A DNA stretch of 53,931 bases from DAINRZ01 sp964634885. GTDB taxonomy: Bacteria; Bacteroidota; Ignavibacteria; Kapaibacteriales; UBA2268. The stretch is taken from the NCBI GenBank assembly GCA_964634885.1, contig CAZWLN010000031.1, positions 1-53,931 of the forward strand. Reading direction: 5' to 3'. Of the stretch, positions 43,095 to 51,123 are shown piece after piece. Position 1 is the first letter of the stretch. Every line of letters starts with the position of its first letter. The notes below the pieces were generated by a model, which searched no databases, was not told where the DNA came from, and was given only the letters and a program-made list of their open reading frames with translations. A program made the translations under genes and the position numbers.

Positions 43095-43623
43095 CTGTCC
43101 TCCCGAAAATATAATATTAAAACTGTTTCAATATTTTCTATAATGACACATGAACAGGGAAAAGGTCACAGGGAAAATTAAGATTATTTACTGGTTTTTG
43201 TTTTTTTTTAAGCAGATTATTCAAATAAATAGTTCTTCTCTATTTGTAGTGAGTAAATAATGAAGAAAACCAAATATCTATTTTTCAAATCTCATGGACA
43301 CACCCCGGCTGCTGCCGCAGCCATCCCTCTTATTAGAGGGGTTTAGACATTACATGGCGCTCCCCCTCTGGCAAGAGGGGGCCGGGGGGTGTGTAATGTC
43401 GCATTATTACTCTAATATTGTCAGTTCGCCTATTGCCGATCATACCCATTTTCTCAATGACAGTCACTTTTTAACCCATACTGAATAGCGAAGAACCAAC
43501 ATAAAATAATCGCAATGTCCACGCGCGCTCTAACAGTAACATAATCTATAAGTATTAGAAAAGCCCGGCAAAAAAACCGGAATACTTACAGAAACAAATC
43601 AATATTTTGGAAAGAAGTAAAAT
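43095..43623. other. Gene-free spacer with MITE-like element C
   Basis: 529 bp without a gene. Most of it is repeat element C (43232-43497); the flanks are AT-rich. The right flank before DUF2283 (which reads away, minus strand) shows nothing I can name. Confidence 0.6.
43232..43497 (+). mobile_element. MITE-like repeat element, copy C
   Basis: Left end GTTCTTCTCTATTTGTAGTGAG and right end (reverse complement) GGTTCTTCGCTATTCAGTATGG form imperfect terminal inverted repeats. 43235-43314 matches element B. The interior folds: GACATTAC (43346-43353) pairs with GTAATGTC (43393-43400), and inside it CCCCCTCT (43362-43369) pairs with AGAGGGGG (43374-43381) around GGCA. No coding capacity and no obvious target duplication. 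Confidence 0.7.
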
Positions 43624-43824
43624 TTAAACAGATTCAAAATTCAATTTTGACAGTTCTTCGGAGCTGGTCCTTTTGCTGACGTCGAGGACTTCGAAACCTA
43701 CGACTTTGCCTTCGGCATTAAAGTCGAGTATAATCCCTTTTGCTACTTCTTCCGAATCTATGATTTTCGAGTCGTCGAGACGGAAATACAGGGTATCGCT
43801 TTCTTTGTCAATTTTTAATTTCAT
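43624..43824 (-). CDS. DUF2283 domain protein (putative antitoxin partner)
   Basis: A 66-residue protein matching DUF2283: MKLKIDKESDTLYFRLDD at the start, GIILDFNAEGKVVGFEVLDVSKR in the middle. The family is small, cytoplasmic and often encoded beside DUF4258 or other toxin-like genes. Here its start overlaps the stop of the DUF4258 gene by 4 nt (ATGA), so the two are translationally coupled. The pairing suggests a toxin-antitoxin-like unit, with this as the more likely antitoxin; that is an inference from context. Confidence 0.85.
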   Translation of the reverse strand: MKLKIDKESDTLYFRLDDSKIIDSEEVAKGIILDFNAEGKVVGFEVLDVSKRTSSEELSKLNFESV

Positions 43825-44075
43825 TTCCTCACACTCAACCTTCTGTCAAAGAAAAAAGTAACTATTTTTTTTGGTAATGAATACGGATTCACTACCACTC
43901 TTAGAAAACGATTCTGATATTCTGTTATTGCTTTAATCAAGTGCAGCGTATCATCATCCTTCCATTCAGTCATATCGGGATTCTCAATACAATCGGTAAT
44001 CCATTGAACGGGTACTTCTCTTTCAATCAGCATAGATTCTGCATGTTTCGTTAAAATGTAATCATTGATCTTCAT
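43821..44075 (-). CDS. DUF4258 domain protein (putative toxin partner)
   Basis: An 84-residue protein with the DUF4258 layout: ILTKHAESMLIEREV at the start (H-A-x-x-x-x-x-x-R motif), then a beta-rich half ending LRVVVNPYSLPKKIVTFFFDRR. The family is commonly linked with DUF2283 and with small toxin-antitoxin-type pairs; RNase-like activity has been proposed for relatives but I cannot confirm it here. It starts 19 bp downstream of the nuclease gene stop, on the same strand. Confidence 0.85.
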   Translation of the reverse strand: MKINDYILTKHAESMLIEREVPVQWITDCIENPDMTEWKDDDTLHLIKAITEYQNRFLRVVVNPYSLPKKIVTFFFDRRLSVRK

Positions 44076-44094
44076 AGAACCTTCATTCTGATGA

Positions 44095-45642
44095 TTAAAT
44101 GATTTCTTTTTTTCCGGTTATTACTTTTTTTCCAATCAATCGTATGATTCTATTGAAATTATCAGGTTCATAAATATCGACCCAGTTAAAATTTTCAAAT
44201 TTTTCAATATTAAAATTGCCATTTACCAGGAAGTATATCCGGATACCCTGCTTTGCAGCCAGAATCAGGTATTTGGATTGCAGCCTGACAGCATAGGAAC
44301 GCGCCTGGAGAAATGCATTCCGGATATCTTTCTGTGTTGAAATACTTTCCTTAGCTTCAAGTACCATCATTGCTGTTTCCTCTCCTTTTTTCCGATTAAC
44401 AATGAAAGCATAATCCGGATAGTAACAATAATTTCTTCCCATTCTTAAAGGCATTTGCCTGATGTAATCCGTTCCCTGTTTGTATTCCAACTTTTGCAAA
44501 AGCGGTTCAATCAGTTTGTTTTCAACGTCAGCTTCGTCCTTTATTTCAATGCCCTGAATTTCTACTGTTTTTTCAATTCGCGGCAGCAGGCTTGTGTCCT
44601 GCCCTTTTTCCTCCATCATTCTTAGTAACTCTTCATATTCTTCATACTTAATTCCAAAGCCGTTGATGCCCTGCATATTACTTCGAACCAATGGGTTCAT
44701 TGAGAATATGATGTTTTGCTTAAGTTCCTTCTGTGAGATATGTACGGTCTTAATATGTTTACCGATATTAATCATTTGGTAATAATAGAACAGGGGATCG
44801 ACGAAACCGTCTGTTGTAGCTCTCCATATCGAATGAATATAGCTTCTCGGGCTTAGGCAGTACATTACAACAATGTCTCCCCGCCTCGTGTCGATGTTGC
44901 CTTGCCAGAAGGTTTCTTCGTCGTCGTCGGCATCGTCCAGATGCTCAAAATCACCGTTATTATTCTTCCCGCCGCCACAAAACCATACTCTGGTTGCCTG
45001 TGGGAGTTCATCGCGATTCTCTTCCAAACAGGAAGGGGCGAAATCATAGAGGAATGCGCAGAGTTCCTGTGGCGACAAGTTGTGTATAGTCCTGAACTCA
45101 TATAGAATTTTACATATTTCCATGTATATCGTTGTACGACCGGCAATATCTTTCCTCCGCGGAATAGCCGGCTGCTGTATTCCAAACAACTCGAAAACCG
45201 ACATAAGCACATTATACTCACAAATAAAGTTATATGGGATGAAGAATTCAGGGAGTGTAAGATATAGTATTGTTGATAGCTCTGAGATTTGTCCAAAAAT
45301 GGCATCGATATCCCATCCTTCATCAAATAAATTATAATTACCAAATATATTTATCCCATTTTCCGTTATATCATGGAAAAATTGATAAGCATCATCAATA
45401 CTGTTGATTTTCTTTCTTAATATATCTTTGATGTTTAATAAAAGTATATTTAACCATTCTTTGTTTTTATTTTTTTCCAAAAACTCAATAATATTGTTTT
45501 TTCCAATTATTTGTATTAGAAAATCAATGGCCTCATCTGATTCAAAAAACAAATCAATATTATCCGGATTGAAGGATTCAATTACTTCTTTTCCTTGTTC
45601 GCTTTGTTTGTACAGATCCCATATATAGCTGTTGAATTGCAT
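44095..45642 (-). CDS. Predicted EVE-like/PD-(D/E)XK nuclease
   Basis: A 515-residue protein from the ATG at 45642 (the frame opens with a TTG at 45690, less likely). Three parts: an unrecognised helical N-terminus (~1-215); a PUA/EVE-like region (~217-320) with FWQGNIDTRRGDIVVMYC, DPLFYYYQMINIG and MQGINGFGIKYEEYEELL; and a nuclease region like the type I restriction R-subunit N-terminus, with Glu374 (DEADVENKLIEPLL), Asp410 (YYPDYAFI) and Glu429/Lys431 (VLEAKES). EVE domains read modified bases, and PD-(D/E)XK folds cut DNA, so a modification-dependent restriction enzyme is plausible. AT-rich compared with flanking housekeeping genes, suggesting transfer. Co-directional with the DUF4258/DUF2283 pair. 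Confidence 0.65.
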   Translation of the reverse strand: MQFNSYIWDLYKQSEQGKEVIESFNPDNIDLFFESDEAIDFLIQIIGKNNIIEFLEKNKNKEWLNILLLNIKDILRKKINSIDDAYQFFHDITENGINIFGNYNLFDEGWDIDAIFGQISELSTILYLTLPEFFIPYNFICEYNVLMSVFELFGIQQPAIPRRKDIAGRTTIYMEICKILYEFRTIHNLSPQELCAFLYDFAPSCLEENRDELPQATRVWFCGGGKNNNGDFEHLDDADDDEETFWQGNIDTRRGDIVVMYCLSPRSYIHSIWRATTDGFVDPLFYYYQMINIGKHIKTVHISQKELKQNIIFSMNPLVRSNMQGINGFGIKYEEYEELLRMMEEKGQDTSLLPRIEKTVEIQGIEIKDEADVENKLIEPLLQKLEYKQGTDYIRQMPLRMGRNYCYYPDYAFIVNRKKGEETAMMVLEAKESISTQKDIRNAFLQARSYAVRLQSKYLILAAKQGIRIYFLVNGNFNIEKFENFNWVDIYEPDNFNRIIRLIGKKVITGKKEII

Positions 45643-45827
45643 ATAGTGTTGCCCTGAATTATAAAAATTATAACAAACCAATATAATCAAAGAAATTCAT
45701 TCTTCAAACCGAATGATAAAATTTTAATACCAATATTTAAAATAATTCGATAAATTTAACTTTATTAATTGTAATACAATAAATAATATTGTCGTCCATA
45801 GACTGGGCAACTGGAAATTATGTGAGA

Positions 45828-46892
45828 ATGGAAGAGAACAGGATAATAATAACGAACACAGGCGAGCCGGTGGAATTGAGTGAGAGAGAAAAGCACATCC
45901 TCAGGACCATCATCCATTTGTACCTGCTCAACGCTTCACCTGTCGGCTCCCGTAACCTGTCGAAGTACCTTCAGAACGAGATGAAACTAAGCCCGGCAAC
46001 CATTCGTAACGTAATGGCAGACTTAGAGGAGCGCGACCTCATCTCCCATCCCCACACTTCTGCCGGAAGAATACCGACCGACAAAGGTTACCGCATCTAT
46101 GTCGATAACCTCATGCGAATCGAACACCTGACAGAAACCGAGCTGAAGAACATTACCATGCAGTTGACAGAGACACGCGCTGACAGCGTTTTGAAGCACG
46201 CTTCCAAACTGCTCGGCATGATCTCCCGTTACCTCAGCGTCATCGAAATTCCTCAGCTCTCCGACTTCATCGTCGAAAAGATCGAGGTAATTGCCCTCTA
46301 CGGCAACAGGATACTAATCGTCGTTGCACTCAATTCGAACATCATCCGCACCGTTACTCTGGAAACGGAGTTCGAGATAGATATGAAAATGCTCCAGGAC
46401 ATTGCTACCTTCGTCAATGAAAGAATTAGCGGCAAAAAACTGAGCTACCTGAAACAACACTTCGGCGGAATGATGGATGAGTACCTGGGTAAAGAAGCTC
46501 CGCTGATCAGGTTGTTCATCGACTCCTTCGACAAGCTCTTCGAGACGAACAGCACAGAAAGGATACACATCTCCGGAACACAGAACCTGCTTGCCTACCC
46601 CGAATTCGAAGACCTGGGCCGCGTCAGGGGTGTAGTCGAACTCATAGAGAACGAAGACATCATCATCCATCTGCTTGACAACAAGGAGTACACTAAGGAC
46701 GGCATCAAAGTACTCATCGGCAGGGAACTGAACAATGAACTCCTCGAGGATTACAGCCTCATCATTTCCAACTACGAGATTGGTTCCGCCACAGGCTCAA
46801 TCGGCCTCATCGGCCCCAAGAGGATGAACTATTCGAAAATGGTATCTCTCGTAAAGTACTTTTCGGACCTCATTCCGAAATTTATTTCATAG
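45828..46892 (+). CDS. hrcA: Heat-inducible transcription repressor HrcA
   Basis: A 354-residue protein from the ATG at 45828; the frame opens with a TTG at 45789, but the family usually begins close to the LSEREKHILRTII helix. The winged-helix DNA-binding part contains YLLNASPVGSRNLSKYL and LSPATIRNVMADLEERDLISHPHTSAGRIPTDKGYRIYVD, the family hallmark. The C-terminal half is the GAF-like sensor part, ending GPKRMNYSKMVSLVKYFSDLI. HrcA represses groEL/dnaK-type operons by binding the CIRCE inverted repeat. I find no CIRCE element near this gene, so the operator must lie elsewhere or be atypical. Operon with grpE and dnaJ. Confidence 0.92.
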   Translation: MEENRIIITNTGEPVELSEREKHILRTIIHLYLLNASPVGSRNLSKYLQNEMKLSPATIRNVMADLEERDLISHPHTSAGRIPTDKGYRIYVDNLMRIEHLTETELKNITMQLTETRADSVLKHASKLLGMISRYLSVIEIPQLSDFIVEKIEVIALYGNRILIVVALNSNIIRTVTLETEFEIDMKMLQDIATFVNERISGKKLSYLKQHFGGMMDEYLGKEAPLIRLFIDSFDKLFETNSTERIHISGTQNLLAYPEFEDLGRVRGVVELIENEDIIIHLLDNKEYTKDGIKVLIGRELNNELLEDYSLIISNYEIGSATGSIGLIGPKRMNYSKMVSLVKYFSDLIPKFIS

Positions 46893-46975
46893 CCTTAACT
46901 AAATTATTAATTTATTCGTCATTGTACTATTATATTTGACGATCTTGAATATTGTGAATGAGAAATAAGGTTTAT

Positions 46976-46982
46976 AGGAGGT
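46976..46982 (+). promoter_or_regulatory. Strong ribosome binding site deciding a TTG start
   Basis: AGGAGGT at 46976-46982 lies 4-5 nt before TTG at 46987. This near-perfect Shine-Dalgarno sequence is the reason for preferring the TTG start of grpE over the internal ATG at codon 49. Confidence 0.7.
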
Positions 46983-46986
46983 TATC

Positions 46987-47682
46987 TTGACGAAATCAGG
47001 TAAACCGTTGAGAAATTTATCGACTACCGGGAGGGATCTCGCCGGTATATACGGAAAAGGAGACAATGTCAGAAATATCCCGATTACTGACGGGGATGGT
47101 GTTTCATTTAAGGAATTTTCAGATAAGAATATGGAAAACGACGACAATACAATCAATATGGACGATTTCGGCGAGAATGCAACGCCGGAACAAATCGATA
47201 TAATCAATGAACTGACTTCACGCATTGAAAAAGCGGAGAAGGAAAGGGACGAAGTTAAAGACCAGCTGATGAGGTCATACGCCGAATTAGAGAACTTCAG
47301 GAGGCGCTCTCTAAAGGAAAAACAGGAACTCATCGACTTTGCCAACGAAAGGCTGCTTTTCAAAATGCTGGCTACCCTCGACGACATCGGCAATGCCATA
47401 GACGCCGGAAAGAAAACGGACGACTATGAGGCACTGCTCAAAGGCATCGAGCTGATTCAGCAAAAAGCGCTGCGCCTGTTCGAAGAAGCCGGCGTCAAAC
47501 CAATGGAGGACTCTACAGGCAAACCATTCGATTTCAACCTCCATGAAGCAATAATGATGATGCCTTCTGAAGAGATTGAAGCCGAGCATATCATCAACGA
47601 AGTACAAAAAGGCTATACTATACACGACAAAGTACTGAGGCATGCCAAAGTCGTTACTTCTTCGGGGAAACCCACTTCGTAG
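46987..47682 (+). CDS. grpE: Nucleotide exchange factor GrpE
   Basis: A 231-residue protein. Coiled-coil part from ~70 (INELTSRIEKAEKERDEVKDQLMRSYAELENFRRR) followed by the dimer and beta-wing region, with the family motif GYTIHDKVLRHAKVV near the end. GrpE releases ADP from DnaK in the Hsp70 cycle. TTG start, chosen because of the strong AGGAGGT upstream; this gives an extended, mostly polar N-terminal tail of about 65 residues, longer than usual. The motif reads RHAKVV where RPAMV is usual. No dnaK in the window. Confidence 0.92.
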   Translation: MTKSGKPLRNLSTTGRDLAGIYGKGDNVRNIPITDGDGVSFKEFSDKNMENDDNTINMDDFGENATPEQIDIINELTSRIEKAEKERDEVKDQLMRSYAELENFRRRSLKEKQELIDFANERLLFKMLATLDDIGNAIDAGKKTDDYEALLKGIELIQQKALRLFEEAGVKPMEDSTGKPFDFNLHEAIMMMPSEEIEAEHIINEVQKGYTIHDKVLRHAKVVTSSGKPTS

Positions 47683-47716
47683 GACAGAGTGAATTATTAA
47701 TATTAGTAAAAGTGAA

Positions 47717-48880
47717 ATGAGCAAAAGAGATTATTACGAGATATTAGGGGTACCAAAAGGATCGGCGACTACTGACATAAAGTCAGCGTACCGCAAGCTT
47801 GCACTCCAGTTCCATCCCGACAGGAACCCCGACAACAAAGAAGCCGAGGAGAAATTCAAAGAAGCCAGCGAAGCATACGAAGTACTCAGCGACGACAACA
47901 AAAGAGCACGCTATGACCGCTACGGCCATGACGGCCTGAAAATGGGACAGGACTTCGGTTCATACTCCAACATCAACGACATCTTCTCCGCCTTCGGGGA
48001 CATCTTCGGGTCGAGCATCTTCGACGATTTCTTCGGCGGCAGCAGGAGGCAGTCCTCATCTTCCCGCAGGCGAAACGCCGGCGAACCCGGCAGCGACATC
48101 AAGATACGCCTGCCGTTGACACTCGAAGAGATTGCCACGGGCGTGGAAAAGACAATTAAAATCAAGAGATATGTCGTCTGTAATACCTGTAACGGCAACG
48201 GCGCAAAGAACGGCAACGCCATGAAAACCTGCACTACCTGCAACGGCGCAGGAGAAGTACGCCAGGTCTCGCGTTCCATGTTCGGCCAGTTCGTCAACAT
48301 CAGCGCTTGTCCTGCCTGCCAGGGCGCCGGCCAGATAATAGACGAAAAGTGCCCGGAATGCAGGGGCGAAGGCCGTAACCAGGAAGAAGACACCCTGACG
48401 ATTGCAGTGCCCGCCGGTGTCGAATCGGGCAATTACATACCCGTCAGGGGTAAAGGCAACGCCGGAAGAAGAAGCGGCGGCTCAGGCGACCTCATCGTCA
48501 TCATCGAGGAGAAAGAACACGACCAGTTCCGCAGGCACAACGATACGATCATCTATCACCTGACGATCAGCTATCCCCAGGCTGCCCTCGGCGAAGAGAT
48601 AGAGATACCGACTCTTTGGGGTAAAGAAAAGGTGAAAATCGCTCCCGGCACCCAGCCCGGAACGGTAATTACACTGAAAGACAAGGGCGTACCCCGCCTT
48701 AACAGCTACGGCAAAGGCAACCAGCTCGTCTATGTCAACGTTTTTGTCCCGACGACGCTCACGTCCAAGGAAAAAGCATTCCTTACCGAATTGCAGAGAA
48801 GTAAGAATATAAATCCGGCTGAGAAATCAACCAGGAAAGAAAAAGACTTCATTGAGAAATTGAAGGATGCTCTTTTCTAA
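47717..48880 (+). CDS. dnaJ: Chaperone protein DnaJ
   Basis: A 387-residue type I J-protein. J domain with HPD at residues 33-35, a Gly/Phe-rich segment (~75-120), and four zinc-binding CxxCxGxG repeats (CNTCNGNG, CTTCNGAG, CPACQGAG, CPECRGEG) followed by the C-terminal substrate-binding and dimerisation parts (ALGEEIEIPTLWG, GTQPGTVITLKDKGVPRL). It stimulates DnaK ATPase and delivers substrates. It begins 34 nt after grpE, so they are co-transcribed. Confidence 0.95.
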   Translation: MSKRDYYEILGVPKGSATTDIKSAYRKLALQFHPDRNPDNKEAEEKFKEASEAYEVLSDDNKRARYDRYGHDGLKMGQDFGSYSNINDIFSAFGDIFGSSIFDDFFGGSRRQSSSSRRRNAGEPGSDIKIRLPLTLEEIATGVEKTIKIKRYVVCNTCNGNGAKNGNAMKTCTTCNGAGEVRQVSRSMFGQFVNISACPACQGAGQIIDEKCPECRGEGRNQEEDTLTIAVPAGVESGNYIPVRGKGNAGRRSGGSGDLIVIIEEKEHDQFRRHNDTIIYHLTISYPQAALGEEIEIPTLWGKEKVKIAPGTQPGTVITLKDKGVPRLNSYGKGNQLVYVNVFVPTTLTSKEKAFLTELQRSKNINPAEKSTRKEKDFIEKLKDALF

Positions 48881-48899
48881 TATTATGACGTGACGCTGC

Positions 48900-49400
48900 A
48901 TGGCAGGAAAATCTATAATGGACAGGATTCAGGCGACAATCGGCATTGCCAGGGCCGAGCTTGTCGTTCTGTTGTTCGTCCTGGGCGGCCTTACCGCGGG
49001 AGTAATAATCAAATTTGTACTGACGGACAGCACACGCTTACACTATCCTGACTCCGCCGCAATAACCCGTCTGCTCGACAGCCTTGCCCTGGAGCAGGCG
49101 AAGACTTACACCGGCGTAAACGACACCACTGCCCTTGCAGCCTTAAAATCTGAAGTGCATACGACCGACTCCGCTACTGCTAAATACAGCGCTGGAAACC
49201 TTCCTACGGCTCCTGTAAACATAAACACTGCGACCAAGGAAGCGCTGATGAAGCTGCCGGGCATCGGCCCGAAAACGGCTGACGCCATAATCGAATACCG
49301 TAACGGTAAGCCTTTCAGGAAGATTTCCCAGTTGATGGAAATTAAAGGAATAGGGGAGAAGAAATTTGAAAAAGTTAAATCCTTTATAGATGTTAAATAA
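48900..49400 (+). CDS. Membrane-anchored helix-hairpin-helix protein (ComEA-like)
   Basis: A 166-residue protein: one membrane helix (residues ~18-41, AELVVLLFVLGGLTAGVIIKFV), a ~60-residue linker and a C-terminal ComEA-type helix-hairpin-helix DNA-binding domain (VNINTATKEALMKLPGIGPKTADAIIEYRNG ... IKGIGEKKFEKVKSFI). ComEA proteins bind incoming DNA during natural transformation; related proteins with unknown roles are also common. No other competence gene is nearby. It follows dnaJ by 19 nt. An ATG at 48918 is an alternative start with a better-placed GCAGGAAAA. Confidence 0.85.
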   Translation: MAGKSIMDRIQATIGIARAELVVLLFVLGGLTAGVIIKFVLTDSTRLHYPDSAAITRLLDSLALEQAKTYTGVNDTTALAALKSEVHTTDSATAKYSAGNLPTAPVNINTATKEALMKLPGIGPKTADAIIEYRNGKPFRKISQLMEIKGIGEKKFEKVKSFIDVK

Positions 49401-49470
49401 ATTTCCTAATATTGTAATAATATAAATTGCAAAAATTAAAAAAGTATTTTTTTTTAGATGAAAGGCAGCT

Positions 49471-50556
49471 ATGAAAAAGACAGTATTTAATGAGCTACAT
49501 AGGAAGGCTGGAGCAAAGATGGTAGAATTCGCCGGCTATGAAATGCCCATTCAGTATCCCAACGGTATCATCCACGAACATAAAGTCGTACGCGAGAAAG
49601 TCGGCGTTTTCGACGTATCCCACATGGGCGAGTTCGAAGTTACAGGCAAAGACGCCCTCGCTTTCGTCCAGAAAATTACTATCAACGACGCTTCGAAACT
49701 GACTCCCGGCAAAGTGCAGTATTCTGCTTTCTGCCTGCCCAACGGCGGCATCGTCGATGACCTCCTCGTTTACAAATTCGAAGACCACATCATGCTCGTC
49801 GTCAACGGCGCCAACATCGACAAAGATTTCGCCTGGTGCCAAAAGAACACCGAAGGCTTCGACGTCAACCTGAAGAACGTTACAGACGAGATCCACCTGC
49901 TGGCAATACAGGGCCCCAGGAGCCTGGAAGCATTGCAGAAACTGACGGACACGGACATGACACCCATCGAGTTCTACACTTTCCGCCTCGGTAAGCTCGC
50001 AGGCCTCGACATGATCATCTCCCGTACCGGTTACACAGGCGAACTGGGCTTCGAGCTCTATTTCCGCGGCACTCCCGCACAGGCTGAGCACGTATGGAAC
50101 GCCGTAATGGAAGCCGGCGCCGAATTCGGCATAGAACTCGTAGGCCTTGGCTGCCGCGACACTCTCAGGCTGGAAAAATGCTACTGTCTCTACGGCAACG
50201 ACATCGACGAAACAACCAACCCAATCGAAGCCGGCCTTGGCTGGATTACAAAGTTGGACAAGGGCGCCTTCAACGGCAGCGATGTCATTGCAAAGGTTAA
50301 GCAGGAAAAACCGTCCCGCAACCTCGTCGGTTTCACCATCGACGACAAGAAATTCATCCCGCGCCACGGTTACAACATCATGGTTGACGGACAGGTAATC
50401 GGCGCAGTAACAAGCGGCAACCTTTCACCCACACTCGACAAGCCTGTCGGACTGGGTTACGTAGCTGCACAGTACAAAGCACCCGGCACAAAGATTGAGA
50501 TTGAAGCCAGGGGCCGCAAATCGGCAGCCGTCGTCGTCAAGACACCGTTCTTATAA
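49471..50556 (+). CDS. gcvT: Aminomethyltransferase, glycine cleavage T protein
   Basis: A 361-residue enzyme of the glycine cleavage system. Motifs include FAGYEMPIQYPNGIIHEH, GVFDVSHMGEFEV, GGIVDDLLVYK with the catalytic Asp, IQGPRS, SRTGYTGELGFELY and LGCRDTLRLEKCYCLYGND. It takes the aminomethyl group from the lipoyl H protein and makes methylene-tetrahydrofolate and ammonia. Full length for the family. The start follows AAAGGCAGCT. There is a 70-bp AT-rich gap to the preceding gene and no glycine riboswitch that I can see; gcvH and gcvP are not in this window. Confidence 0.95.
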   Translation: MKKTVFNELHRKAGAKMVEFAGYEMPIQYPNGIIHEHKVVREKVGVFDVSHMGEFEVTGKDALAFVQKITINDASKLTPGKVQYSAFCLPNGGIVDDLLVYKFEDHIMLVVNGANIDKDFAWCQKNTEGFDVNLKNVTDEIHLLAIQGPRSLEALQKLTDTDMTPIEFYTFRLGKLAGLDMIISRTGYTGELGFELYFRGTPAQAEHVWNAVMEAGAEFGIELVGLGCRDTLRLEKCYCLYGNDIDETTNPIEAGLGWITKLDKGAFNGSDVIAKVKQEKPSRNLVGFTIDDKKFIPRHGYNIMVDGQVIGAVTSGNLSPTLDKPVGLGYVAAQYKAPGTKIEIEARGRKSAAVVVKTPFL

Positions 50557-50654
50557 TAGATTGCGAACATTTTCTTACCGTGGGGCCTGCTTTGTAAGTG
50601 GGCTCCATTTTTTTTCCCGGATATTGCTACGGGAGATGTAAATATCATATTATC

Positions 50655-51075
50655 AATTCATAAATAGCAAATGAACGGTTTTCCCCGCCCTGGACAAGGA
50701 GGGGCCAGGGGTGGTTGGATGTTCAGTTTTTGAGGTATCTATTGCACAATCCGGGATTATCAATTCATAAATAGCAAATGAACGGTTTTCCCCGCCCTGG
50801 ACAAGGAGGGNNNNNNNNNNNNNNNNNNNNNNNNNNNNNNNNNNNNNNNNNNNNNNNNNNNNNNNNNNNNNNNNNNNNNNNNNNNNNNNNNNNNNNNNNN
50901 NNNNNNNNNNGCCAGGGGTGGTTGGATGTTCATTTTTTGAGGTATCTAATGCACAATCCGGGATTATCAATTCATATATAGCAAATGAACGGTTTTCCCC
51001 GCCTTGGATAAGGAGGGGTCAGGGGTGGTTGGATGTTCAGTTTTTGAGGTATCTATTGCACAATCCGGGATTAGT
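50655..51075 (+). repeat. 107-bp tandem repeat, about three copies, with 100-N gap
   Basis: Copies begin with AATTCATA at 50655, 50762 and 50969. The first spacing is 107 bp; the second is 207 bp and becomes exactly 107 when the N run (50811-50910) is removed. Each unit contains the CCCCGCC-(C/T)TGGA-(C/T)AAGGAGGGG motif of the dispersed family. The true copy number is unknown because the gap was placed inside the array. Confidence 0.85.
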
Positions 51076-51082
51076 ATATAAT
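51056..51082 (+). promoter_or_regulatory. Possible promoter of tmRNA
   Basis: TTGCAC (51056-51061), a 15-nt spacer (shorter than the ideal 17) and TATAAT (51077-51082), about 42 nt before the mature tmRNA 5' end. The -35 box lies in the last tandem repeat unit. Confidence 0.35.
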
Positions 51083-51123
51083 CAAAACTAAGTAAGAACG
51101 TCAATGTATGTGTTCTTTGAAAT

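Larger units (their letters stand above)
50557..51123. other. Gene-free spacer: tandem repeats, scaffold gap, tmRNA promoter region
   Basis: 567 bp without a gene: the 107-bp tandem array (50655-51075), a 100-N scaffold gap (50811-50910) and a short region before tmRNA. Open frames that read through the Ns are artefacts. Confidence 0.7.

Noticed and set aside
49401..49470. Search for a glycine riboswitch before gcvT
   Set aside because: The 70-bp gap is too short and too AT-rich, and none of the conserved aptamer bases are seen.
49495..50367. 290-codon open frame on the minus strand
   Set aside because: Antisense to gcvT, which is certain from its motifs.
50653..50981. Open frames reading through the N run
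   Set aside because: Artefact of unknown bases translated as X and of the tandem repeat.
50655..51075. Regular repeat array resembling a CRISPR
   Set aside because: Units are 107 bp, almost identical over their whole length and have no unique spacers. No cas gene is nearby.
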